Shown: piece by piece, positions 1 to 9,254 of the stretch | Layout: each line of letters starts with the position of its first letter | Position numbering within the stretch: position 1 is the stretch's first letter | From: Auricularia sp. M13 | Lineage: Eukaryota > Basidiomycota > Agaricomycetes > Auriculariales > Auriculariaceae | Direction: 5' to 3' | DNA length: 64,000 bases | Assembly (NCBI GenBank): GCA_037042915.1 | Contig: CM073194.1 | Location: 2,790,001-2,854,000 of the forward strand | Translations under genes and position numbers: made by a program | Notes under the pieces: model-generated | The model's input: only the letters and a program-made list of their open reading frames with translations | Told to the model about the DNA's origin: nothing | The model's database searches: none

Positions 1-859
1 AGTTCTCCGCTCCCCTGCCTTTATTGATCGACACTGCAGTAGAACCCGCATACGATTCGGACAGGGCGATCTCAGTCAGAATATCAACATGCGGACTCAT
101 TGGCAGGGAGAGACTCGGAGCAGTCCGGTCTGGCGCGAGGCGTGCGTTGTGTCTTGAATCTTCTGCCAGTGACGCGCGTCCCTGCTATTAGTGAGTGCAA
201 CTGCAGCCGCTCCGCTCATTCAAGAGCAGCGGGCCGCGGAGACTTGAAGCGACAGCTATCCACGCATACATAATTCCCTCAGTGCTAAGTTAGAACTCGA
301 GGGAGCATTGATCTACAGTCTTCAGAAGCGCAGTGTCAGATCCCATCTGGCACTTACCAGCTCCGAGTCCCTTTCCTAAACTTGTCATCAGCCGCCTTCA
401 ACTTGCGCCGCGCTGCGCGTACCTGCGCGGCGTAGAATGTCGTCTCCAGAGCATCCAAAATCCGCATGATTCCACCCGAATTGTGAGTGTGAGGATACAT
501 CGCGCGATTTTGCGAGGAACAGGCTCTGGCGCGACTGTGCTCTGTCGACTGTGCTCTGGGCTGCTGAGCTGAACCCGTGCTCTCCACGAGCGTCCAGATG
601 ATTCTCGGCCGCGACAATTCCAACGCTGTCCTCGGATTCACAGTAGCGTAACGATTATCTTCGAACGTCAAAGTCTGAGAAGGAGACTATGTTGAGGCAC
701 GGCTGTTCATTCTAAGTTATATGCCCACGACTCTCATAAGACAAAGTACGAGCTCAGAAAAGTTGTATCATTGGTATTGGTATTAGCATTTGAATACAGT
801 TCAAGCGCAACGACGTCCATATCCTAGCGCTTACATAGTCCGCTACTACTGCTGTCCGA
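1..859. other. Left-edge intergenic stretch
   Basis: No gene can be supported here. One weak candidate lies on the minus strand: an ATG near 468 opens a short basic reading frame (starts MRILDALETTFYAAQ) that runs into a good gtaagt donor near 354, so it could be a first exon whose continuation lies to the left. I could not find a convincing second exon. Confidence 0.3.
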
Positions 860-1652
860 TCAAGCGGCGATGAGAAGGTAGAGTGCGCCGGAAAGGAGCG
901 CAGTGCTCGCTTTCTTAACTGACGCAGCGTTCGGCGTGCTCGTCGCCCCAATTGATATGGTTGAGCCGCCTGGTCCAGTCGGCGTCGTGGCCGTTCCGCT
1001 GCGCGTGCCAGTACTATTCGAACCGGATGGCACTGTGGTGGTGCTCCCCGTCGTTGTCGTGCCTGACGTAACATGCTGCTCAGCAATCGTGACTGCAAAC
1101 GGTACGAAGACGGCCTACCAGTGCCATCTATCTCGCAAGTTGAGGTCTCAGCGTTGCATTGCGATCCCTCGGAGCAGCATATCTCCCCTGTAAGTGAAAC
1201 AGGCCGTCAGAGCGTGCGAAGCAATAGATTTTTGAGCATCAAGGACGCACCGCAGGGCGATTCTGCGCTGAGACACGCGAGACACGAGCCGTCCGCGAGA
1301 CAGCCACTGTTGGCCGGGCAGCACGTCTCGCCGCAGAGGGTCGAATCACTGCGCAACGAATCAGTATGTTTTCGGGTGACTAGCTGTTCACGCACTCAGG
1401 GCAGACGGCGTCGGGCGCCACGCAGGTGTACGTGCCGGCTGCCTCGTCGACCTCGCACTCGAGGTCCGTGGAGCAGCAGAAGTCCTCGGGTCCAGCACAG
1501 AGCTTCTCGGCCCCGTCTGCGCAGGGTCCGGGAGTCGCAGGACCCGGCTCCGCACGACGCCGCAAGGCGCTGCGTGTCGCGTTGGGGTACACGATTGCCT
1601 GTCCCTGCGCGGCGACGGCAAGGAGGCACACGAGAACGGCGAATTTGTGCAT
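860..1652 (-). CDS. Secreted cysteine-rich, probably GPI-anchored surface protein
   Basis: Start ATG at 1652 opens a signal peptide (MHKFAVLVCLLAVAAQGQA). Three related cysteine modules follow: DFCCSTDLEC (about 1470), CGETCCPANSGC (about 1310) and CGEICCSEGSQC (about 1165). Next comes a Ser/Thr/Gly-rich stretch (about 1070-930), then a hydrophobic C-terminal tail ending LLSGALYLLIAA at a TGA (860-862). This order (signal, Cys modules, S/T stalk, hydrophobic tail) is typical of fungal GPI-anchored wall or membrane proteins. The exon joining modules 2 and 3 fits a gtgcgt donor and a ttacag acceptor in phase. The join from module 1 to 2 and the join into the S/T stalk need unusual introns (83 nt and 26 nt). 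The first exon alone could instead be a 90-residue small secreted protein ending at 1380. No function is assigned. Confidence 0.6.
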
Positions 1653-2168
1653 CGTAGGTGAAGGATACGGTAAAGCAGCAGTGAACGGTAAGCTTCGTCG
1701 GCCTTTTGACTCTTGAAAGCTAAGATGATCGACGCACTAAAATAGTGAGACCTTTCGCGGAAGATACTTGTGCGCGTGGCTGTCCGTCCCGATTTTTGGC
1801 TTGGCATCCCTGCTGAGACGGACCCAGTAGACGTCTGAAGAAAAATTAGATGCGCGTGGGTACTCAGGGAAGCCATAAATCCTCGCTTTCAAATGCTGGG
1901 AGCATACTCCACAGCCTCTAAGCCGTATATACACCTAGCCCCACAGGCTAGCATCAGGCATATTTGGACAACATTCGCAGCGTAGAACGCGGTAGAGAGC
2001 GCATATCAAAGCAAGTCCGTCCCTGCCCAAGAATGAACAAAGCGTTTGGTACAGTGGTAGGACACGTACCGAACCATTTTGGACCTGTCAAGTTAATGGC
2101 TCTGCCAAGGTGTCTCTGGATATCTGAAAAATAGTCACATCGCTGATCATGGCTTACTGGGCAAAGAC
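1653..2168. other. Intergenic
   Basis: Sequence between the surface-protein gene, which it precedes, and the 3' end of the F-box gene. It should hold the surface-protein promoter. I see no clear TATA box, repeat or RNA gene. Confidence 0.4.
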
Positions 2169-3542
2169 TTACAGCCTCAGGGATTCATGAGCATCCGACA
2201 CGGTGTTGACCACGGGCCGCAGATCCGTGGATCCGTGCCAGTCCACCCAGCGCATTACGAGGTCAATGGGGGCGGTAACTTGTAAGCGGTGGGTGATTAT
2301 CCACTTGACATCATCAAGCGGGACGGCAGGTGCGCCTTCCCGAGCGTCCAGCGTGAGAACCCGGAGTTTAGGGCATGCCAAGGCGGATTGACTTTCGTTC
2401 TTATCGCCCAGCAATACGTAGTGGCCTGCAGCGGGCGACAGTGCGATAGTGAGCGCCTCGAGGCGGGGAAAGCGCGCCATGAGGGGAACGAGCAAGTCCC
2501 ACAGCGTAACGGAGATCGTCATCGAAATAACACGCTCGGCGATTGACGACTTGCGCAGGATGTGGTGCGGAAGAGAATCGGCGGAAGCCCATTCGTCGTG
2601 GTGCTCTCGAAACGAGCGGGTGATTCCCGTCATCCAGCTAGCGAGATGAATGGCAAAGTCATTGTCTCCCATGCACTGGAAGGACATATGAAGGTCGCCG
2701 TGTAGATGAGGGAGTATAAATGAGAGTGCTCGTCTCCCCGTGGACACCGTGGTCAAATGTGCCACGTTTGCCAGGGGAAACATGCCCAGCGCCTTTCGGA
2801 GGCGACGACTGCCCATGGTAAGGACCAGAGACGGAAGGTATTGCCACGGCTTTGGCCAGTCTGAAGGCGTACAGTCGTGCGGGAGGACGCGGCCATTGAG
2901 TGTCAGATCACGGACCCGCGGGAAGGCTTCCGCCAGCGCCTTCAGGCTCGTGGACGACAACATTATTAGATGACTAAAGATGACATTCTTTGCCGTAGAT
3001 AGCGCTGGCGGTATATCACGCGGCAGGTCCAGGTTCTGGAGGGAAACAGTTTCAAGGCCCTGAGGATGACACTGCTGCCGTAAGACATCCCCGGGGAGCC
3101 AAACAGGCGATGATAGTGCATCGCTCAGCTCGAACAAGATCTTGAGCGTTCGAAGCGACGAAGTCGGGCCACGAAGGAAGTCAAAAACAGCGGACGCGTG
3201 GCTGACGTGCACTTGCAGCATCAGATAGACGATGCAGTCCAGCAGTGTCGCTATGGCGGGCAACACGGTCGATTCGAGCAAAACTGTTGGCTCTGGTAGA
3301 AGCACGGTGACATTGGTCGGCTTCCCTGCACCAGCAGAGATTCGGCGAAGAAAAAATGCTACGTCCGAGGGAGACGTGTTGTCGAGCCACGGTGCTTGCC
3401 AAAACGTCGGATGACTTGTGACCAGGTCTCTCCAACGTCGGTTAACGGCCATGAGCCGCTGGAGGTCTTCGAGGCATAGGCTGCTGAGTATGTCGAGTAG
3501 TAATTCTGAGGGCAGAAGAGCGGTACTGTCAAGAGGCTGCAT
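2169..3542 (-). CDS. F-box protein, 457 residues
   Basis: A single uninterrupted reading frame. The N-terminal 50 residues match the F-box consensus: LLPSELLLDILSSLCLEDL followed by RLMAVNRRWRDLV and TFWQAPWL. F-box proteins dock on Skp1 in SCF ubiquitin ligases and recruit substrates; the rest of this protein is leucine-rich with loosely repeated LxxLxL stretches (for example LRVLTLDAREG), as in many basidiomycete F-box proteins whose C-terminal half forms leucine-rich-repeat-like substrate surfaces. I chose the ATG at 3542 because it is the first true ATG, five residues before the F-box; the frame is open further upstream but only from a TTG. No neighbour gives a hint about the substrate. 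Basidiomycetes carry very many such genes, so the substrate cannot be inferred. Confidence 0.8.
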   Translation of the reverse strand: MQPLDSTALLPSELLLDILSSLCLEDLQRLMAVNRRWRDLVTSHPTFWQAPWLDNTSPSDVAFFLRRISAGAGKPTNVTVLLPEPTVLLESTVLPAIATLLDCIVYLMLQVHVSHASAVFDFLRGPTSSLRTLKILFELSDALSSPVWLPGDVLRQQCHPQGLETVSLQNLDLPRDIPPALSTAKNVIFSHLIMLSSTSLKALAEAFPRVRDLTLNGRVLPHDCTPSDWPKPWQYLPSLVLTMGSRRLRKALGMFPLANVAHLTTVSTGRRALSFILPHLHGDLHMSFQCMGDNDFAIHLASWMTGITRSFREHHDEWASADSLPHHILRKSSIAERVISMTISVTLWDLLVPLMARFPRLEALTIALSPAAGHYVLLGDKNESQSALACPKLRVLTLDAREGAPAVPLDDVKWIITHRLQVTAPIDLVMRWVDWHGSTDLRPVVNTVSDAHESLRL

Positions 3543-3989
3543 GTGCGGTATCGGCAAGGTAGTAGGAAGGGGAGCAACACGCAATCGGCGAACCCCGATG
3601 CTGTGCAAGTCGTTCCTCCGCTGGCCACGGCGAGGCGTACAAACCGTAGAGTAGGCATCGGGCTATACATCTGCCAGAAATGGATTTTCAAGCTGCTAGA
3701 GACTGCTCTCAAGACCGTGAATTGGTGTCACACAGATTCCTGAAACCGTCCTTTGGGCTGTTCAAATATGGTCCGTCTTGTTTGTTCCTCACGTGCAGTG
3801 GGTCCTGAACGGCAACTGACCACGAGGGCTGCAATTGATAACACGGACGACAAATCCGGCGACTGCTGTATTTCCGCTATCTCTGCCAAGTTGGTTCTTT
3901 GGTGCCGCGTGCCGCGTGCCCTTTGCATTAAATATCTCCATTGTCTCGCCTTCTACACCTCTTCGTGTGTCTTCGCCCTCAAATCTTTG

Positions 3990-4789
3990 ATGGCTCATCT
4001 CCCACCTCCTCGTGAGGGCTTTCGCGACGCCAACTCATCGCCTGGGTCCTCTCCTGGAGGATCGTCTGGGTATGTCAGCTCGCACGAGAGTTCAGCCCCG
4101 CCACAGCCTCCAATCCGCCGTTCAAAATCAACCTACGTCACCTTCGCCGCCGAACTATGGAATCGTTGTCCCTGGCCTCGATAGCATGTCGTTGGGGTCC
4201 GCCAGTCCACGCTTTGCCTCACCCCCTCAGCCGTACCAGGCATACGCGCAACCGCATCCTACTTCTCAGCCTCCTCATGGCGGCGGTCTCGGTGCGTACG
4301 GCGGCGCCGGATCCCCCGGTGCCCACCCCGGCGTTCATCCATCTGCCTACGCACTCCCACCCGCAACGGGTTTCCAGCAACCGGCTCAGTTTGGTCATGA
4401 CCAACCTATGCCTTACGCCGGTCATCCCTCTCAACCTATGCCGTACGGCGGTCGTCCCCCCCAACCTGCCCCCGCTAACCCACCCGTCGTCACTCAACCT
4501 GGCGTAGCCCGGAGGCTCAGGGGCCCGCCGCCGCCAGATGGTGGCATGGCTGTCTACGGCCTCAGTGACATGTCTGAGGGGTCTGCGGGCCAGAGCCCAA
4601 GTATGTAGTTTTCAGGTCCTGAAAATACCATTCTGACGCGTGCCTAGCCAAGGTTTGCCGAACATGCGGCCAGGTTATCAACAGGGCCGATGAAGCGTAC
4701 CACATTCGGGTGAGTACTGGGGACGCTCCAAATGAGACAATCTAGCTGCACTCACTACTCGACAGGAGAAGCATAGCCGCAGGCGCTGA
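3990..4789 (+). CDS. Proline/glycine-rich protein with C-terminal C2H2-like finger
   Basis: Four-exon model: 3990-4069, 4107-4600, 4648-4709 and 4766-4789. Phases agree at each junction, with introns of 37, 47 and 56 nt starting gtatgt, gtatgt and gtgagt. The body is low-complexity Pro/Gly/Tyr/Gln-rich, with repeated QPMPY(A/G)G and QP(A)Q motifs, and is likely disordered. The last two short exons add CRTCGQVINRADEAYHIREKH, a Cys-x2-Cys-x11-His-x4-His arrangement like a single C2H2 zinc finger, then a basic RRR end. That finger appears only after splicing, which is good support for the model. The role is unknown; a nucleic-acid or protein-binding adaptor is possible. The first intron is unusually short, so the start of exon 2 is the least certain point. 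Confidence 0.6.
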
Positions 4790-5774
4790 CCCTATGTCGC
4801 TTGCATTTCGCTGATCCTGAATGTTTCCCAAGCCGTATTCTCAACCTATGCCCATTCTTTCTCTTCTCACCTGAAGTTTCTCATCTCGACCCGAAAATCA
4901 TACCGAATGTAACTTGAAAACGACAAAACCCATGTAAATAACGACTTGCAGATGATTCCAATGCCAGATATTGTTCGTGTAGATGTGCAGAGTCACGCAA
5001 TCGACGCATCGCATTGGAGCTGAGCAATGCGACCGTTGCGGAATTTGCGGGTGCGATGGCGGGCTACACGATGTATTTGGGAACGGCAATTGGCTCTCAC
5101 GATTGCTTCGGCTTCCATGTGTGTGCTGCGGCAATGGTGCTATCCAAACCCTCCGGTCACGCTTTCATACACTCACACACGTCCACGGAGTTCGCACAAT
5201 TCCGGGGAGGACTAATTTTCCCGTGGGAAGAACCACATTTGTGTCTGTGTGTCCACGAGACCAAAAGGTTGCCTGAGAAGACCGTTCAGAAGCTTCTACT
5301 TTGTTTGGGTATTCCCCGCTGTCAAACTCAGGCACCACAGCGCAGCATCCTGCCAGTGGACCCTCATTGATGTCCTGAATGGCCGATCACCAGCCATGCC
5401 ACGAGGCAATACACGCGTCGAACATGCCCCCCAACCAAATCTTTGGTACCGGCGAAGGAATGTGCGCTACGCTGTGCTAGTTCACGGCGAGTACTTGCTC
5501 GCCGTCTGCCTCCTCATTCTCATTCATATTCGTGTTTCGGGACACTCATTGCTCCATAGTCTCGCGGGGCCTTTCCCTTGTGCGCCGACGGTGTTCAAAT
5601 GCGGGTCTCACCCAGATGTCAAGACGTCATGCTAAGCGTCCGGAGGCCCTGAAAGAGCAAGATGGGTAGGGAATCTGTGTTTATTTCTCACAGAGCGGTG
5701 ACGCAGCGGAAACTGATACTGTAGAAGCGACTCGGAGCTTCGCGAGCCAGGTATATAAGCACTCATGTATTCAG
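4790..5774. other. Intergenic, no supported gene
   Basis: Several open frames up to 128 codons occur on the plus strand (for example 5014-5370), but none has a protein-like composition, a splice pattern or a recognisable domain. I regard them as chance frames. A tatataag-like motif near 5753 sits just before the satellite that follows. Confidence 0.4.
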
Positions 5775-6112
5775 TATAATGGTCCCAAGTTCCTTATATT
5801 ACAGACTCGGGTCCCAGGTCCCAATTTCCACAATACAGTCCACCCCCTCATATTCCGGTCCCAAGAACCCAGTCCCAGGTCCCAACTTTTGCAGTCCCAA
5901 AAAAGCGAGTCCCAAGTCCCAGCTTTCCTCAAGTCCCAAGTTTGAGGGTTACTCCTATGTACATATTCCCACTCCCAACTCCCACAACTCCCAGAGTCCA
6001 ATTGACTCTTTTTGCCCACTCCTAGGCCTCTCAGCCCTCTAAGTCTATCTAAGTCAGTACTCCCAAATTCCCACTACCCCCAACTCCCCCAAGCTCCCCA
6101 AATTCCCATCTC
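5775..6112. repeat. Degenerate TCCCAA-type satellite
   Basis: About 340 bases are built from imperfect copies of 6-8 base units such as gtcccaa, tcccagt and actcccaa, giving a strand with C/A/T-rich and almost no G-rich runs. The unit drifts from tcccaag at the left to actccca at the right. It ends about ten bases before the stop codon of the next gene. Confidence 0.8.
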
Positions 6113-6120
6113 CATCAGAT

Positions 6121-7990
6121 TCAGAACTCCCGCATGGAGTCCTTCAAAATTGCAATCTTGGCGTCGAGTCTCGCATACGGCGTACGGGCGATTTTGGTGA
6201 AGTCGACACCCTTGCGATGCCATGCGCACGGATCGAAGCGCTGCGCCTTGAGCGCCATGTATTCTGCGGGATACTTTGCTCCAATACGAGACCTCGGTGC
6301 ACGCGCCTTTTTTGAACGGAGTGTTGCTTGAGTGTGCGTGATGATAGGCAATGGGCAGTGGAAGTCGACGGGAGCGAGCTGGGCAGAGCTGCCGGGAAGC
6401 CGGGGGACAAGAGGCTGCGTGAGCCAAGGCGCGTCGAATGGCGGTTGCGCATTGAGTGGCGCGTCGAACTGCTCGAGGAGCGGCTGCCGCGCGTTGAACG
6501 GCGCGTTGAACGGCGCGTTGAACGGCACGTTGAACGGCGCGTTGAACTGCTCGAGCAGCAGCTGCCGCACGTTGAACGGCACGCTGAACGGCGCGTCGAA
6601 CTGCTCGAGCAGCGGCTGCCGCACGTTGAACGGCGCGTTGAACGGCGCGTCGAACGATGACTCGCCGTACGCAAGGTTGTGGACGCAGCGCGATGCGTCG
6701 CTGATCGCGATACGAGCGTGGACGGGCTGGGCGTCCAAGCCGGGCGCAGGTTGGGTGAGCGGAAGGGCGTCGGCAGGCGCGGCACGGGCGGTCGTCGCGT
6801 CCTGGCGCAATGTGTACAACGCGGTGTCGAGCCCAAGGAGGCACTCGATGTCGTGAGCATGCAGAGGCGGACGGTCGAGCGCGGCGTCAAGGACGGGCGC
6901 AGGAACGGCAAGTCCCACACTCGGCGCTGGCGCTTGCGCCTCGCGCCGCAGGGACCGTGCGTCGAGGGGCGCGTCCTTGGGCTCGCAAACGACGCCTGTT
7001 GCAGTGCTCAGCGGGGTGAACGAGACGCGCAGGCCGCAGGACATTGTCTGCGCGGCGTTGTCCATAGTCATGGCGTCAGCGGCCAGTGCTGGGCTGACGG
7101 CATTGGAAATGCTTGTGACCGCATCGAGCGTCCTGCTGTCCGCGCGATGTCGCAACGGCGCGTAAGCGGACTCGTTCAGCACGACGGGCTGGTGCAACAC
7201 GGCGGGTTGGCGCAAGTCGCCGAAGTCTGCGGGCGTGAAGTAGTCAGGCAATGCTCCAACCAAAATAAAAGAAAGACTCACCGATATCCAGAGAGTCCGG
7301 CAAGACTGGCGAGGTCGCGACGTTGAAGGAGCCTGGCAGGCCGTGTGCCGTCCCGCAAGCTAGCAACGTAGCCGTGCGCCCGTCGAAGGCAGGGTAAAGC
7401 TCGACGTCAGGCGCTGCACGGTACGCAGGTTCGAGAACAACACCGGTTTTGGCGCTCGACCCAACCTGCGTATCGAGGTGCTGGTCGAGCGCCTGCACGT
7501 CCTCATGTAGCGACGGGTTGAGCGGCTCGAGCCGCGTATCGAGCGGCTGGTGGCACGCGCACACGACGACCTCGAGCTTGTGCTCGTTGGTTGACGTATT
7601 TGCGCCGTTGGCAGACACAAGCTTGGAGCCGAATGGAACACCGCGCATGGGCATTCGCACGGCATCGAGCACCAGCTCGGTGAACCACATGCTCGTGGTG
7701 TTTGTGCACGCCCTCTCGGCAGACGTGCCCTGTGCTGGCCGGTGCAGTCCGGTTGACAAGGCGTCGAGCCCGGGGAAAGCCTCGTCATTGAGCACGGGTG
7801 CAGGTTGTGCGGTGGCAGGCAGACGGGTGACTGCAACGGCATCCACTGGCGCGCCTAAGGTGTATGCCGCGACGTCGAGCCCGGGGATGGGCTCGACGTC
7901 GAAGGCAGGCTCTGGAGAGGCGAGCGGGACAGTCTGCGCTGACGCGCTGAAGCCGACACACGTGAAAGGCCCGGTGTTGGAGTCGGGCAT
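6121..7990 (-). CDS. Repeat-rich protein of unknown function, 604 residues
   Basis: Two exons, 7990-7282 and 7226-6121, joined by a 55-nt intron (gtgagt...cccgcag) that preserves the frame. The N-terminal two thirds contain degenerate repeats around P-x-LDA and PGLDA-x(3)-TL. Residues from about 460 carry tandem FNAP/FNVP units alternating with RQPLLEQFDAP. The C-terminal 60 residues are basic (RSKKARAPRSRIG) and then amphipathic, ending AILKDSMREF. No signal peptide, membrane segment or known domain is seen. An in-frame upstream exon may exist near 8150-8097 (TVGPRTRHDLISKPAVQR, then gtgagt), spliced to a ctcag acceptor next to the ATG. The plus strand shows long heptad-like shadow frames here, but only the minus strand gives an in-phase splice. 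Probably a fast-evolving lineage-specific protein. Confidence 0.55.
6484..6660. repeat. Nested coding minisatellite (12-bp within about 60-bp units)
   Basis: Twelve-base units of the form gttgaacggcgc are repeated three to five times, then interrupted by a conserved segment with ctgctcgagcag, and the whole block recurs three times. On the minus strand this encodes FNAP repeats separated by RQPLLEQF. Confidence 0.85.
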
Positions 7991-8096
7991 GGCCTGAGCG
8001 AGCGGGACGGATACGGCAGCTTGCGGTAGGCGTGGATTCCAGCCCAGGCGTCCGCTTTGGCTTGATGACGATTGGGTTGCACAAGACTCACGCGCT

Positions 8097-8466
8097 GAAC
8101 GGCTGGCTTCGAGATTAGATCATGTCGCGTGCGAGGGCCGACTGTGCTCACACCGAGCGCGATGAAACCGGCACAGGGACCTTACGAGCGTCTGAGACTA
8201 AGTGCCACATATACCAAATATGAGCGGTACAAACCTATGAAACACCTAATCGTCTTTCGTCGAAGTTTGGTCCTGCAAGGCCTCAGTGCCAGCTCTCATG
8301 AATAGACCATCCACCCACATATTAAAGCCAACTCGTGTCTTCAGCATGAGATTGGAAGCTTCATATTTCGCATGCGTCTTTGCTTGCGGATGCGTCTCCG
8401 CACGCACTGAACTACTGGTTTGGCGATTTGATCACGCCGCGCGTGAGGGCCTACTGTAGTGACATC
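8097..8466 (-). repeat. Diverged exon duplication upstream of the 604-residue gene
   Basis: Two segments, about 8097-8150 and about 8400-8466, are similar in DNA and in minus-strand translation: TVGPRTRHDLISKPAVQR versus TVGPHARRDQIAKPVVQC. The nearer copy runs into a gtgagt donor and could be the first exon of the 604-residue gene; the farther copy looks like a decayed duplicate. The sequence between them shows nothing else. Confidence 0.5.
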
Positions 8467-8474
8467 TACCAAAG

Positions 8475-9254
8475 ATGAGTGGCCAACGCAATGTCGCGGA
8501 TACAAGCTGTCCGTCGGGTTGCGTTGCGCACACGAAACTCTTTCTTCACATGCCGTTCGCCGAGCAACTGAGCGCTGCTGAACCTCGCGCCATGTCGGCC
8601 CCGCGCACCGCGGTCGTCGCTCAATGCACTCCACATGGCGTCGACGTGACTCCCGTGGGCACAATCCAAGCGCCTCTGAGTCCTTTGCCCTGCATTCAGG
8701 ATGGTCAGGACGTCCTCGCCATCCTTGAGTGCGTGTCCGGCGAGCAACATCGCTCGAGCGTGCCTATTGCTCTACTCGTCATTTTTGCACTTGCGCTGCC
8801 CGCCATGCAAGATCACAACGAGCGCGTTGCCGCTGAGCTCAATGGCTCGCTGCGCGCACTGAATCGATTGCTTGCAGCCGACGTTGCGCGGTCTTCCATC
8901 CCCAAACCGCATCTTTGGCATGCAACAGAGCGTGCTCTGGAGTGTTCTCTCTGGAGTGTTCTCCCTGTCAATGTTCCTTCCATGCTCGAATTCGAGCTTG
9001 ACGCCCACGAGCAAAACTACCTGCACCTGACTGCTCAGTCTTGCGCAATCCCAGAAACGCCCTGGTGCCAGTATCGAGGGCCGCTTTGTTGCCGCAGAGG
9101 CACGCCTCGCAGCTCTCGAAGAACACGTTGAGGATGACTGCGCCGCGGCCGCTCAAATCCGACTCGTCAGCACAGGGAAACACATCACAATGCTCGACCA
9201 GCTTCCCGTCGCCGCAGAAGCCCGCGCCATTGCGAAAGATATCCACGTCGCCGC
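8475..9254 (+). CDS. Possible coiled-coil protein, 3' end lost at alpha-actinin junction
   Basis: A true ATG at 8475 opens a frame to about 8940. After a shift consistent with an intron ending at a ctgactgctcag acceptor (9030-9035), an alanine/glutamate-rich stretch follows: RFVAAEARLAALEEHVEDD, then LPVAAEARAIAKDIHVAA. This has the heptad character of a coiled coil and resembles the plus-strand gene at 12165. At about 9254 the reading becomes the antisense of conserved alpha-actinin codons, so the plus-strand coding signal stops there. The exact donor is not clear. No domain is recognised. It could be a truncated member of the same local family, separated from its 3' part by the alpha-actinin segment, or simply a short unknown gene overlapping an alpha-actinin 3' end. 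Confidence 0.35.

Noticed and set aside
5014-5370. 118-codon plus-strand frame
   Set aside because: No homology-like features, no splice sites, and competing overlapping frames of similar length.
6328-6660. Plus-strand heptad-like RVELLEQRLPHVERRV frame
   Set aside because: Attractive as a coiled coil, but it is the antisense of FNAP repeats in a long, spliced minus-strand gene.
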